A stretch of DNA of 64,000 bases from a virus. The notes under the pieces are model-generated. The model was not told where the DNA came from. It did no database searches and was given only the letters and a program-made list of their open reading frames with translations. The position numbers were made by a program, and so were the translations under genes. Positions 49,764 through 57,851 of the stretch are shown here, piece after piece; position 1 is the stretch's first letter, and each line of letters begins with the position of its first letter. Location: IMG/VR virus record IMGVR_UViG_3300017917_002838, positions 40,556 through 104,555 of that record, one strand, 5' to 3'.

Positions 49764-51350
49764 TTATTCTACCTGGCGACCTGCACCTTGTTCATTTCTT
49801 CCTTCTCCAGAAATATCCGGAGAATTTGCTGTCCTTTCCTGATCTCTTCTTCTAGAATCCATAGCCTGAGAACGCTGTTCTGCCTGTTGTTGTGGCTTTA
49901 ATTCAATAACCTTATCTCCATTGTCTAAAGGAATATATCCTTTTCTAATTCTGACCTCATTTGGAGTTATAACCTGCATTCTTAAATATCTTTCGTCAAT
50001 CTTAGATTGAGTATCTTCATCTGTTAGGGTCATTTCATTGAATTTAATTTCTAAAGCATCAGTCTTTTCTTTAATTAATTTAGATAGTTTTTTCTCTAAT
50101 AACATTTGAGAAGGTCGGCAAACCTGCTCTTTAAATGTTTTATCGGCATCTCTTGCAACTGCTAAATTAACACCTTCTGGAGTTCCCACCTTGTTTACAG
50201 GCACTCTATGAGCCATTAATATTTCATCACGATTTGATTTTCTATAAACATTAAATGAAGATTCTTGTGTTCCAGCCTCAACCGGCTCCATCTTAAATTC
50301 TACCTTTTGATCTGGAGAATCTGCTGGAAGCGGAATATAAAGAGATCTATGATTTCTCCCCTTAAGTCCAACCTGGAAAAATTCTAAAAGTTTTCTTTCT
50401 GATTCTGGTGAGAGTTTCGCACCCTTTACGGTAATAATATATCTTGGAACTGCTTTGTTCTCAAAATAGTCTAGGTTATACTTACCTGCAAATTCATTAC
50501 CTGCTAAAGCATTCTGTGCAGAGATAATATCTGGTATTCCATAATATTGATTTACCGGTGTATATTTCTTAATATGAATAATTTCGTTTGGACGATCTTC
50601 TCCGCCAAGAATTGGGTTTGGAGTTTCCATATCTCCAAAGTTTCTAAAAAATACAATCTTGCCATAAAGAAGCTGTACGAATCCGTCTCTCATTCTTCTT
50701 ACACGCATAGTTTTTGCTGGGATATGTCCAATGTATCCAATGTCTCCACGAACAGTTCTACCTATTTCTAGATATCCATTTCCTGTTGCTTCATAATCTG
50801 TCCAAACTTTAATAAGAGTTTCTGTAAAGGTTTCATTATCATTACATTCATCAAGCCAGTTAAAAAGTTGTTGTTTCATTCTTTCAATTTTTCTTCTAGC
50901 TCTTTCTAGCTGTGGACCCTCTTCTAGTTGATCAAGGGCATCCTTCATCTTTCTGCTTTCTTCAAATGAGTAGCCCAAACTTACAATATTTGCAACCTTA
51001 GCATTAATTGCAGCATAGTTATATGTAGAAATTTCATAAATTCTTGAAAGATATTCCATATTGTATGTTGGTTCTATCAAGTCTAGTAATGCATATCCGC
51101 TTACTGCTTGAGCCATTAAAACTTGTTGTGTCTTTGCGCCATCTTCTCCAGTAAAAGATTTTGTCATTTCTCTAGAAATTTTTCTTCTAAATGCTGGAGA
51201 TAGCCCCGACATCTTTTTAATATCTTCTGCGCTTACCGCGAATGGGTCTATAGAATTACTTTCTTTTTCAAACTTAAAACGGTCATCGTATGAAACAACA
51301 CTTACTGTGTTTTCCATATCTGGCTTATCTTCTTCAAATGAAACTCTCAT
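49764..51350 (-). CDS. Portal protein
   Basis: The 528-residue protein has the usual portal arrangement: a helical and basic wing, the stem motif LRNFGDMETPNPILGGED-like segment near residue 240, the IHIKKYTPVNQYYGIPDIISAQNALAG helix-turn and a long C-terminal region ending in a charged tail. Length fits HK97-type portals. It makes the 12-fold ring through which DNA enters. It overlaps the upstream gene by ATGA. Confidence 0.88.
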   Translation of the reverse strand: MRVSFEEDKPDMENTVSVVSYDDRFKFEKESNSIDPFAVSAEDIKKMSGLSPAFRRKISREMTKSFTGEDGAKTQQVLMAQAVSGYALLDLIEPTYNMEYLSRIYEISTYNYAAINAKVANIVSLGYSFEESRKMKDALDQLEEGPQLERARRKIERMKQQLFNWLDECNDNETFTETLIKVWTDYEATGNGYLEIGRTVRGDIGYIGHIPAKTMRVRRMRDGFVQLLYGKIVFFRNFGDMETPNPILGGEDRPNEIIHIKKYTPVNQYYGIPDIISAQNALAGNEFAGKYNLDYFENKAVPRYIITVKGAKLSPESERKLLEFFQVGLKGRNHRSLYIPLPADSPDQKVEFKMEPVEAGTQESSFNVYRKSNRDEILMAHRVPVNKVGTPEGVNLAVARDADKTFKEQVCRPSQMLLEKKLSKLIKEKTDALEIKFNEMTLTDEDTQSKIDERYLRMQVITPNEVRIRKGYIPLDNGDKVIELKPQQQAEQRSQAMDSRRRDQERTANSPDISGEGRNEQGAGRQVE

Positions 51351-51682
51351 TTTTTCTTCGCCTTTGCTACTTCTTCTTTATATACACCAATATCCAATGG
51401 ATCTGGTACCAATCCCCACTCTAGTCTTTGTCTTTGGTATTCAAACTCTTCATCATCTATTTTTCTTCTACCGGACAAAAATTTAGGTTGACCAACATAA
51501 ATTCCATAACCTTTAACTTCTCTGGCAATTATATCCATTTTTACCTTATCGCCTTTTCTGGCAGCAATACTTAGAAAATTTCCTTCATCGTCACCTATCC
51601 AGCGACCATCTGGCATTTCCCAGACATATATTCCGAGGTTAGTTTCCTCTATAATTTGATGAGATTTCTTTTTTAGTTCCAT
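51347..51682 (-). CDS. Hypothetical head-module protein
   Basis: A 111-residue protein (IIEETNLGIYVWEMPDGRWIGDDEGNFLSI), acidic, strand-rich at first, then with a C-terminal helix. It is the first gene of the head operon; the ATG has no ribosome site and lies eight bases after the -10 of the promoter at 51691, so the mRNA may be almost leaderless. No family is recognised. Confidence 0.65.
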   Translation of the reverse strand: MELKKKSHQIIEETNLGIYVWEMPDGRWIGDDEGNFLSIAARKGDKVKMDIIAREVKGYGIYVGQPKFLSGRRKIDDEEFEYQRQRLEWGLVPDPLDIGVYKEEVAKAKKK

Positions 51683-51690
51683 AGACTATT

Positions 51691-51719
51691 ATTTTACCAT
51701 TAACCCGGCTTTATGTCCA
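51691..51719 (-). promoter_or_regulatory. Promoter of the head operon, with inverted repeat
   Basis: TGGACA (51714-51719), 17 bases, then extended -10 TGGTAAAAT (51691-51699) on the minus strand. The -35 is one arm of an inverted repeat TGTCCA (51714-51719) and TGGACA (51736-51741), a plausible operator. Confidence 0.6.
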
Positions 51720-51743
51720 AAAAATGTCAACTAGATGGACACT

Positions 51744-54131
51744 TTATATGCTTGAAACCACTACCCAGTCATTGTTGTAGTACTTAGGGTCATTTTCAAC
51801 AATTTTTATGACAGAATCTTTTACTGAAGCTGAGGCTTTTGCTGTATATAAATTATAATGATCTAATGCCATAGCTCCAGAAATATTTTCTTCATATAAG
51901 GTTATATTTTGATAAAGCCCTTTTAAGGCAAAATATGGGTTTCCTTGAAATAAATGCATGTCGTGTAAAAGTATATTTCCTGTTACAGTATTGGTAAAAT
52001 TAATAATTACGTGTTGTATATTTTTAACACTAAATACATTATCTATAAGTGCAGTTTCAGTTGTTTTATTTATTCCATTAACATAAATAGAGTCTATATT
52101 TTTTTTACGAATTTCGGATCCAACCACTGTATAAGGCTGAGTTGATTGTACCCATGAATATTCTGTTTGATATCCTTGAATTGAAAATGAATTATTGGAT
52201 GCATCTAGCCAAGAATATCCGCTCACTGATCCGTCAAAGTATGGTGTTGTTGATGACCCTTCTTCTAATTGTGTACAATCAATATATGTATTATATGAAC
52301 CGCTGGGAAATTGTAAATATGGTACTAAAAGTGGTGCAGTATTCTCTGCTGATACAGTTACATCATATCTATGCCAATTTGTATCAGTTGGATAAAATGT
52401 TTCAGCACCAGTTCCGCCTTGAACCGCAAGACTAAATTGTGTGGATTCTGTTTTTACATACGCAGAAAACGTAAAATTTTTTCCTCTCTGATCTTCTCTT
52501 AAATATGCACTTGGCCCAGAAACATAGTACCAAGATCCTGAAGTTGATACCTTCAAGCTTTTTGATCCGGCATTAGAAATTGATGGAACGTCAGAAGATA
52601 AAGATTTTGTTATTTGAGATTGATTTCCACCAGATATATTCCAGTTATCATAATTTATTTCAAAAGATGGGTTGGAGATGTAATTATATTTTGTTGCTGG
52701 AGAAAATAGTATAGAATATCTTGATGTTTGTAAAGGATATAAATTTTCTGGAGTATAAAAAAATTCAATAGCTTTGATTTCTTTATCTGTTGAAATCTTA
52801 AATGGACCAGATATTGATTTAATTCCATTGTTCTTATGTCTTGATAACAAAGGATAATTAAGTGTTCCTACATAATAATCTTGACCTGCGCTAGATATGA
52901 ATTCTGAAGAGTTTTCAAATGGTACCTCTTTGTTATTATACATACTTATAGCAAAAAATGAAAACGATGGATTCATTTTTTGTACATCTGGTGTGCTAAT
53001 TGTTATTTTTATATAAAGAGTTCCATCTGCTTGAGTAGCATTACCATTATATGTTCCTGCTTGAATAATTGGAATTACACCACCATTTTCACATGGATAA
53101 TAGTTATACTGATCCCCATCTGTACTTACTTCTACAGATATTCCAGCATCTCCCCGCCATTCTATTTTAGATGAAGTTGCTGATGATGGAGGAGTATAAA
53201 TAATATCGTTTAAAACAACAGACTGTGCGCCAGTTAGCGTACTCAAGAATTTTAAAGATTCTGTTGCATCATCGTACTCTAATTTTTGAGAAGTTATTGA
53301 GTCTAAAAATGAATAAAAATCTTTATTTTGTGGATAAGTATATGAAAGAGTTTTAAAAAGCTTAGTATCATTAACTTGATTAATTAATCCACCGTCTGGA
53401 TAGGCTACTTGAATTGGTTCTATTTGAATATGTCCATCTGAAAGATGTGTTAATATAGATTCATATGAAAGTGCATATCTGTATATTGCTACTGCATCAA
53501 TTAAAAACTTATCACCAGATGCTGAATCCGTACTAGGAATTTTTATTGTAGGATTTGAAGAGCCTTGTGGAAATTTAAATGTAGATGGAAGGGTAAGGGT
53601 TTCTGACTGTAAACCTTCTATATACATCGTGATGCCAGTTCCAGAATATACTGCAACTACATGGAAAGACTTGCTATCAAAATCTAAATACTTAGATATT
53701 TTATACGTAGTCGAGTCATCTCCATATACCTCAAAAAATAATGTACTTTTTTCTATATATATGGAAAAAAATCCTTGACCTTCGATTAGTTTCATTTGAG
53801 TATTATATTTTGGAGAACTTCCTCCAGAAATTGGATAAAACCAAAACTCTACAGAAAAATCATTGTCTGAACTATAATATGTGCCAAACGGATTAGTTTG
53901 TGGAACACCATAATAATTATTATTAATTGTAAATTCTAAACTTGTTAAGTCCGATATTTCTGTTGCATTATTCCCACCAGAAACTAAAGGAAGAAGTCCA
54001 GCTGTAAATGTTCCATTATAAGTTCCATTATTTCCACAGCCTGAAATATCATAGGCAACCGAGCCTGAAGTCTCATCCAGGGGCCAGAAGGCTATTGGAT
54101 AGTCTCTAAGGACTTTTAATTGATAGGACAT
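51744..54131 (-). CDS. LamG and carbohydrate-binding-module-like structural protein
   Basis: The 795-residue protein has a concanavalin/LamG-like domain in residues about 10-240, including the YPIAFWPLDETSGSVAYDISG start and FSVEFWFYPISGG. A carbohydrate-binding jelly-roll (CBM4/9-like, about 470-640) contains NPSFEINYDNWNISGGNQS and ENTAPLLVPYLQFPSG. Other beta domains lie between and after. Such proteins bind glycans, so a virion adhesin is likely. The ATG lies seven bases after TATAAT. No catalytic residues are identified. Confidence 0.78.
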   Translation of the reverse strand: MSYQLKVLRDYPIAFWPLDETSGSVAYDISGCGNNGTYNGTFTAGLLPLVSGGNNATEISDLTSLEFTINNNYYGVPQTNPFGTYYSSDNDFSVEFWFYPISGGSSPKYNTQMKLIEGQGFFSIYIEKSTLFFEVYGDDSTTYKISKYLDFDSKSFHVVAVYSGTGITMYIEGLQSETLTLPSTFKFPQGSSNPTIKIPSTDSASGDKFLIDAVAIYRYALSYESILTHLSDGHIQIEPIQVAYPDGGLINQVNDTKLFKTLSYTYPQNKDFYSFLDSITSQKLEYDDATESLKFLSTLTGAQSVVLNDIIYTPPSSATSSKIEWRGDAGISVEVSTDGDQYNYYPCENGGVIPIIQAGTYNGNATQADGTLYIKITISTPDVQKMNPSFSFFAISMYNNKEVPFENSSEFISSAGQDYYVGTLNYPLLSRHKNNGIKSISGPFKISTDKEIKAIEFFYTPENLYPLQTSRYSILFSPATKYNYISNPSFEINYDNWNISGGNQSQITKSLSSDVPSISNAGSKSLKVSTSGSWYYVSGPSAYLREDQRGKNFTFSAYVKTESTQFSLAVQGGTGAETFYPTDTNWHRYDVTVSAENTAPLLVPYLQFPSGSYNTYIDCTQLEEGSSTTPYFDGSVSGYSWLDASNNSFSIQGYQTEYSWVQSTQPYTVVGSEIRKKNIDSIYVNGINKTTETALIDNVFSVKNIQHVIINFTNTVTGNILLHDMHLFQGNPYFALKGLYQNITLYEENISGAMALDHYNLYTAKASASVKDSVIKIVENDPKYYNNDWVVVSSI

Positions 54132-54138
54132 ATTACCT

Positions 54139-54144
54139 ATTATA
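54139..54144 (-). promoter_or_regulatory. Leaderless -10 box for the LamG gene
   Basis: TATAAT on the minus strand ends seven bases before the ATG at 54131. The -35 is weak (CTGAAA at a longer spacing). Transcription should start at or one base before the start codon. Confidence 0.5.
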
Positions 54145-54158
54145 CCTTAAAATTAATA

Positions 54159-54839
54159 CTAATTTTCAGACGACAGCGCTCTTGTTAGGTAAGTTAAAAA
54201 GTCTCCCTTTATATTGATCTTTGATATATGGCCAATATTTGCGGACGGATCAACATATACCTTGTTTCCAAGTTCCTTCCATTTATGACACATAATGTAG
54301 TCTTCTGAATATAGTTCGCCATCCTTTATTTGAATCTCAAAAACGCTGGCTATTTGATCTTCTTTTATATTATTAAAGGAATATGTTGGCGAACTATTAA
54401 TAAGATCTGATATTGCTTTTTTGCTCATTTTTAAAAATCCGGTTCCAACTGAATCTACTTCAATAAGTCCAGATTTTGTCATATTAATTTGTCCGTTATT
54501 AATTCTAACATTAAAGCTTTCTGTAAATGGATCTCTTCTTCTAGCAACTCCGCCAACAATATCTTCTTCATGATTCATTAATCTTATTGCATCTAGTGGA
54601 TCCCAAAACATGTCTGCATCTATAAACAATATACAATCTAAATCTTTCATACTATTTGCTAATTTCAATAATTCATTTCTAGCTTTTTGAATTAAAGACT
54701 CACCCGGCAAAAATGTAAATGATATATTTATTCCTAGCTTTTGTCCATGATAAATGGTTTCTACTAATGAATTAACATATTCAGTGGCAAGTTTTCCCTC
54801 ATAGCATGGAGTTAATATTGCACAATTTTTAATCGACAT
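54159..54839 (-). CDS. Glycosyltransferase, DxD type (Anp1-like)
   Basis: The 226-residue protein has a conserved start (NCAILTPCYEGKLATEYVNSL), the metal-binding DADMFWDP motif (about residues 75-82) preceded by CILFI, and VGGVARRRDPF. The fold is the GT-A type. It overlaps the second glycosyltransferase by 11 bases. It may act on host or virion glycans; the acceptor is unknown. Confidence 0.82.
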   Translation of the reverse strand: MSIKNCAILTPCYEGKLATEYVNSLVETIYHGQKLGINISFTFLPGESLIQKARNELLKLANSMKDLDCILFIDADMFWDPLDAIRLMNHEEDIVGGVARRRDPFTESFNVRINNGQINMTKSGLIEVDSVGTGFLKMSKKAISDLINSSPTYSFNNIKEDQIASVFEIQIKDGELYSEDYIMCHKWKELGNKVYVDPSANIGHISKINIKGDFLTYLTRALSSEN

Positions 54840-55533
54840 TTTCCATCTCTTTCATTTTCCAATACATCTTATAATATTCTTCATCAAAATAAAATCTTTT
54901 AACATGTTTTGCAATTGCTCCCGTATAAGCATGCAATTTAATTCCAGTCTCTTTTAATTTTTTAAAAAACATTATGTCTTCTCCAATAAACTTATCATTA
55001 AGTCCTGGATACTCCATAAACAAAGACTGATCTGGGAACTTGTCTTTAATTTTTTGCAAAACTGATTTATGCATTAAAAGCAAACCAAATCCGGCATATT
55101 CACATTCTATTACTGAATTTTCTGGAAGTGGATGAATATAAACTAGTTTGCCTTCTTCATTTTCAAAATAAATTGTTGGAAGTGGACATGGTAATGGAAT
55201 TTCTCCTTCTGGAGATGTAAAATATACACCAGAAATAATTGGCATTGTTTCTTTATCTGCTAATTGCCATAATGAACTAAGAATTTCTGATGTTAAAAAT
55301 ATGTCTGAGTCTACCCATAAAATCCAGTCTACATTATCAAAAGATAGCAGACCTTCAACTAAAACATCTCGTTGTCTTCCAATTTGATTTCCATGAATCC
55401 TAGAAATTCTTGAAATTTTTATTCCTAATGAAGGAGCTTGAGCTGTTACTGAAACTAGTCCTTCTGTAAATTTAGCATCTGTAATTCCATTATCACACCA
55501 GGCTAAACATAGCCTTTCTTCTGAATTTGCCAT
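54829..55533 (-). CDS. Glycosyltransferase, GT-A type
   Basis: A 234-residue paralogue of the downstream gene: it begins RLCLAWCDNGITDAKFTEGLVSV, has DWILWVDSDIFLT (DSD motif near residue 75), the SGVYF strand and the GFGLLLMHKSVL element, then FIGEDIMFFKKLKETG. It probably uses a nucleotide sugar. It has a good promoter at 55557. Both lie between fibre genes, hinting at decoration of virion or receptor glycans. Confidence 0.82.
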   Translation of the reverse strand: MANSEERLCLAWCDNGITDAKFTEGLVSVTAQAPSLGIKISRISRIHGNQIGRQRDVLVEGLLSFDNVDWILWVDSDIFLTSEILSSLWQLADKETMPIISGVYFTSPEGEIPLPCPLPTIYFENEEGKLVYIHPLPENSVIECEYAGFGLLLMHKSVLQKIKDKFPDQSLFMEYPGLNDKFIGEDIMFFKKLKETGIKLHAYTGAIAKHVKRFYFDEEYYKMYWKMKEMENVD

Positions 55534-55556
55534 TTATTTCCAATCGTTATTTAATA

Positions 55557-55585
55557 ATAATACTAAATTATTTTGTTTTCGTCAA
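55557..55585 (-). promoter_or_regulatory. Promoter of the glycosyltransferase pair
   Basis: TTGACG (55580-55585), 17 bases, then TATTAT (55557-55562) on the minus strand, directly downstream of the terminator at 55594. Confidence 0.65.
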
Positions 55586-55593
55586 GATATAAA

Positions 55594-55618
55594 TAAAGGC
55601 ACCTAAAAGGTGCCTTTA
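55594..55618 (-). terminator. Terminator after the fibre module
   Basis: A 10-bp stem (TAAAGGCACC with GGTGCCTTTA) and a 5-base loop, followed by TTTATATC on the minus strand. It lies 15 bases after the stop of the small fibre-associated gene. Confidence 0.87.
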
Positions 55619-55632
55619 AATTTTATTAATTA

Positions 55633-55929
55633 TTAAGAAATTTCTACTCCGCTAACATGAAAGTTAACAAAAGTTGTACCGGCAAAAGCTGTGATTGTTT
55701 GAGCATTAGCCATCACCTGTTTTAGATCAATATAAGCTGTTGTATTTGCAGCAATTGTTGTACCGCTTTGCAAAGCAACGCTGTTAATATTGATTGTAAA
55801 TGTAGTTGACGATGAAGATGTATTTGCAACTGCTATATTTGTAACAACTGCTGTGCCTGTAGCTGTATAGATTGTTGTTGAGCTTGTTGCTGCAGCAGCT
55901 CTAGACATTAGTTTTGTGGTCGTAGCCAT
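55633..55929 (-). CDS. Small beta-rich structural protein
   Basis: The 98-residue protein is Thr/Ser/Ala-rich with a strand pattern (IYTATGTAVVTNIAVAN, then TTFTININSVALQSGTTIAANTTAYIDLKQ), like a single Ig-like or jelly-roll unit. A strong AGGAGG ribosome site implies high expression. It may decorate the capsid or cap a fibre. Confidence 0.65.
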   Translation of the reverse strand: MATTTKLMSRAAAATSSTTIYTATGTAVVTNIAVANTSSSSTTFTININSVALQSGTTIAANTTAYIDLKQVMANAQTITAFAGTTFVNFHVSGVEIS

Positions 55930-55957
55930 TATTTCCTACCTCCTATTTTTATTAGTT

Positions 55958-57793
55958 TTAAACTGCACCCATTAGAATCATAAATTCATCTGGTAAACCA
56001 ACTAAGTTAATTCCGGTTGCGTATGTAACTGTTCCTGAAAGAGTTACGTTTCTAATTGTTCCTCCAGAAAATGTACCTTGATGAGTCATTGTTCCAGAAA
56101 GTGTTACATCTTTTACTGTTCCACCTGAGACAAATGCTGAGATAACTGTTGCATTTGTTCCGGTAATTGTACCGGAAAGTGTTGCATTAACATATGTTGC
56201 ATTTGTTCCGGTAATTGTACCGGAAAGTGTTGCATTAACATATGTTGCATTAGTTCCAGAAATTGTACCGGAAAGTGTTGCGTATGTAATTGTACCACCA
56301 GAAATAGTACCATTATTTGTAAACGTTCTTCCATTATTTAAAGAAACAGTATCAAATGTTCCTGAAACAGAAGATATTGTTGTTGAAGTAATTGTTCCAT
56401 AAGTAATTGTTGGATATGTTATGTTAGCATTAGTTGCACTAATCATTCCGCTTAATGTTGGACCAACAATTGTTCCACCGGAAATTGTTGGGCCATCTAA
56501 AGTTGTATAATAAGAACTTATTGTACCTGATAATGTTGAGCCAACGATTGTTCCACCAGAAATTGTGCCATTATTGGTAAATGTTTTTCCGGAGTTTAAT
56601 GTAACGCTTCCAAGCGTTCCACTCAATGCTGACAGCGTACCTCCAGAAATAGTTGGAGCATCTAGAGTTCCACCTGATATTACACCTTGATTTGTCATTG
56701 TTCCAGAAAGTGTTACATCTTTTATTGTTCCACCCATAGCACCATCTATTGTGCCATAAAATGAACTTGTTCCGGCAATTGTTGTACTTGAAATAGATCC
56801 ACCAGAAATTGCTGGGCCTACTATAGTTGAACCAGTTGCAGCAATTGTTCCAGAAATTGTTGGACTTGTAAGAGTTTTATTAGTAAGAGTTTGCGATGAT
56901 TGATCGTCTACAAGAAAAACCGACACTCCTGTATAACTTGGGAAAAATATAGATTTACCTACTCCAGTCCATCCTATCGATGGATTTGATTGAGGAAGTT
57001 TAATTGATGGTTCATTTATAGTTGAACCTGAAATAGTTGAACCAATAATTGTTCCACCTGAAATAGTACCTACGCTTATAAGGCCAGAGTTTAAATTTAA
57101 AGTTCCGGATACTGTTGTGTTTGCATTAAGTGTTCCATAAACTCCAGTTGTTCCAGTAATTGTTGAGTTCCATATATATGGATTTCCTGAAATTGTTCCA
57201 CCGGAAATTGTTGCTGAGTTAACTGTTCCTCCGGAAATTGTTGGGGATACAATTGTTGCAGTAGAAGCGCTAATAGTTCCAGAAAATGTTGGGTACGTTA
57301 ATGTTGGATATGTTATTTCTGCTCCATAAGCTCCCAAAATTCCGTTTAATGTTGCGCCTGAAATTGTTTTGTTTGCTAATGTCTGTGATGCAGAATCCAA
57401 TATAACTGTTCCAGAATCATCTGGAAGATATATTATTCTATCTGCTGTAGGGTCTACAACTGTTAATGTTGTTTCCTTAGTATTATCTGTTGCACCTTCA
57501 AAAACAAAAGCATTTTGAACATTTACTTCTGTGCTATTAATTGTTGTTGTTGTGCCTAATACTGTTAGATTTCCGGAAACTGTAAGGGCTTCTGATACAG
57601 TGGTAATTCCAGATGTTCTAGAAAGAGACTCTACGCCACCGGCATAAGACAATGAAGACCAAGCTGCTGAACCATCACCAATTTTAAACTTTCCAGTATC
57701 TGTTTCAAAACCGATTTCACCAGAAGAAAGAACTGGGTTACTAGAGGTCCACTGTGATGCGGTTCCTCTTCTATTCTGTATCTTAATTGTCAT
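55958..57793 (-). CDS. Tail fibre with SGGTI beta-solenoid repeats
   Basis: A 611-residue protein. The N-terminus (TIKIQNRRGTASQW, then SSGEIGFETDTGKFKIGDGS) matches the Mtd-N type attachment domain of phage fibres. Most of the rest consists of repeated SGGTI, LSGTIS and NATLSGTI units predicted to form a beta-solenoid or trimeric fibre. The DNA has a 48-bp tandem repeat at 56148-56291. A segment near residue 250 is nearly the same as one in the next fibre gene. Receptor binding is inferred. Confidence 0.8.
   Translation of the reverse strand: MTIKIQNRRGTASQWTSSNPVLSSGEIGFETDTGKFKIGDGSAAWSSLSYAGGVESLSRTSGITTVSEALTVSGNLTVLGTTTTINSTEVNVQNAFVFEGATDNTKETTLTVVDPTADRIIYLPDDSGTVILDSASQTLANKTISGATLNGILGAYGAEITYPTLTYPTFSGTISASTATIVSPTISGGTVNSATISGGTISGNPYIWNSTITGTTGVYGTLNANTTVSGTLNLNSGLISVGTISGGTIIGSTISGSTINEPSIKLPQSNPSIGWTGVGKSIFFPSYTGVSVFLVDDQSSQTLTNKTLTSPTISGTIAATGSTIVGPAISGGSISSTTIAGTSSFYGTIDGAMGGTIKDVTLSGTMTNQGVISGGTLDAPTISGGTLSALSGTLGSVTLNSGKTFTNNGTISGGTIVGSTLSGTISSYYTTLDGPTISGGTIVGPTLSGMISATNANITYPTITYGTITSTTISSVSGTFDTVSLNNGRTFTNNGTISGGTITYATLSGTISGTNATYVNATLSGTITGTNATYVNATLSGTITGTNATVISAFVSGGTVKDVTLSGTMTHQGTFSGGTIRNVTLSGTVTYATGINLVGLPDEFMILMGAV
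56148..56291 (-). repeat. 48-bp tandem repeats in the fibre gene
   Basis: Three units of 48 bases starting at 56148, 56196 and 56244. The first two are nearly identical and the third is diverged. Each encodes 16 residues of the type SGTITGTNATYVNATL. The unit number could change by slippage without altering the reading frame. Confidence 0.82.
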
Positions 57794-57822
57794 TTTTAGT
57801 GTCTCCTAAAATTTATAAATTT

Positions 57823-57851
57823 ATTATAGCATGTACTGATTATCAACTCAA
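57823..57851 (-). promoter_or_regulatory. Promoter of the SGGTI fibre gene
   Basis: TTGAGT (57846-57851), 17 bases, then an extended -10 TGCTATAAT (57823-57831) on the minus strand. The leader carries AGGAG before the ATG at 57793. Confidence 0.6.
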
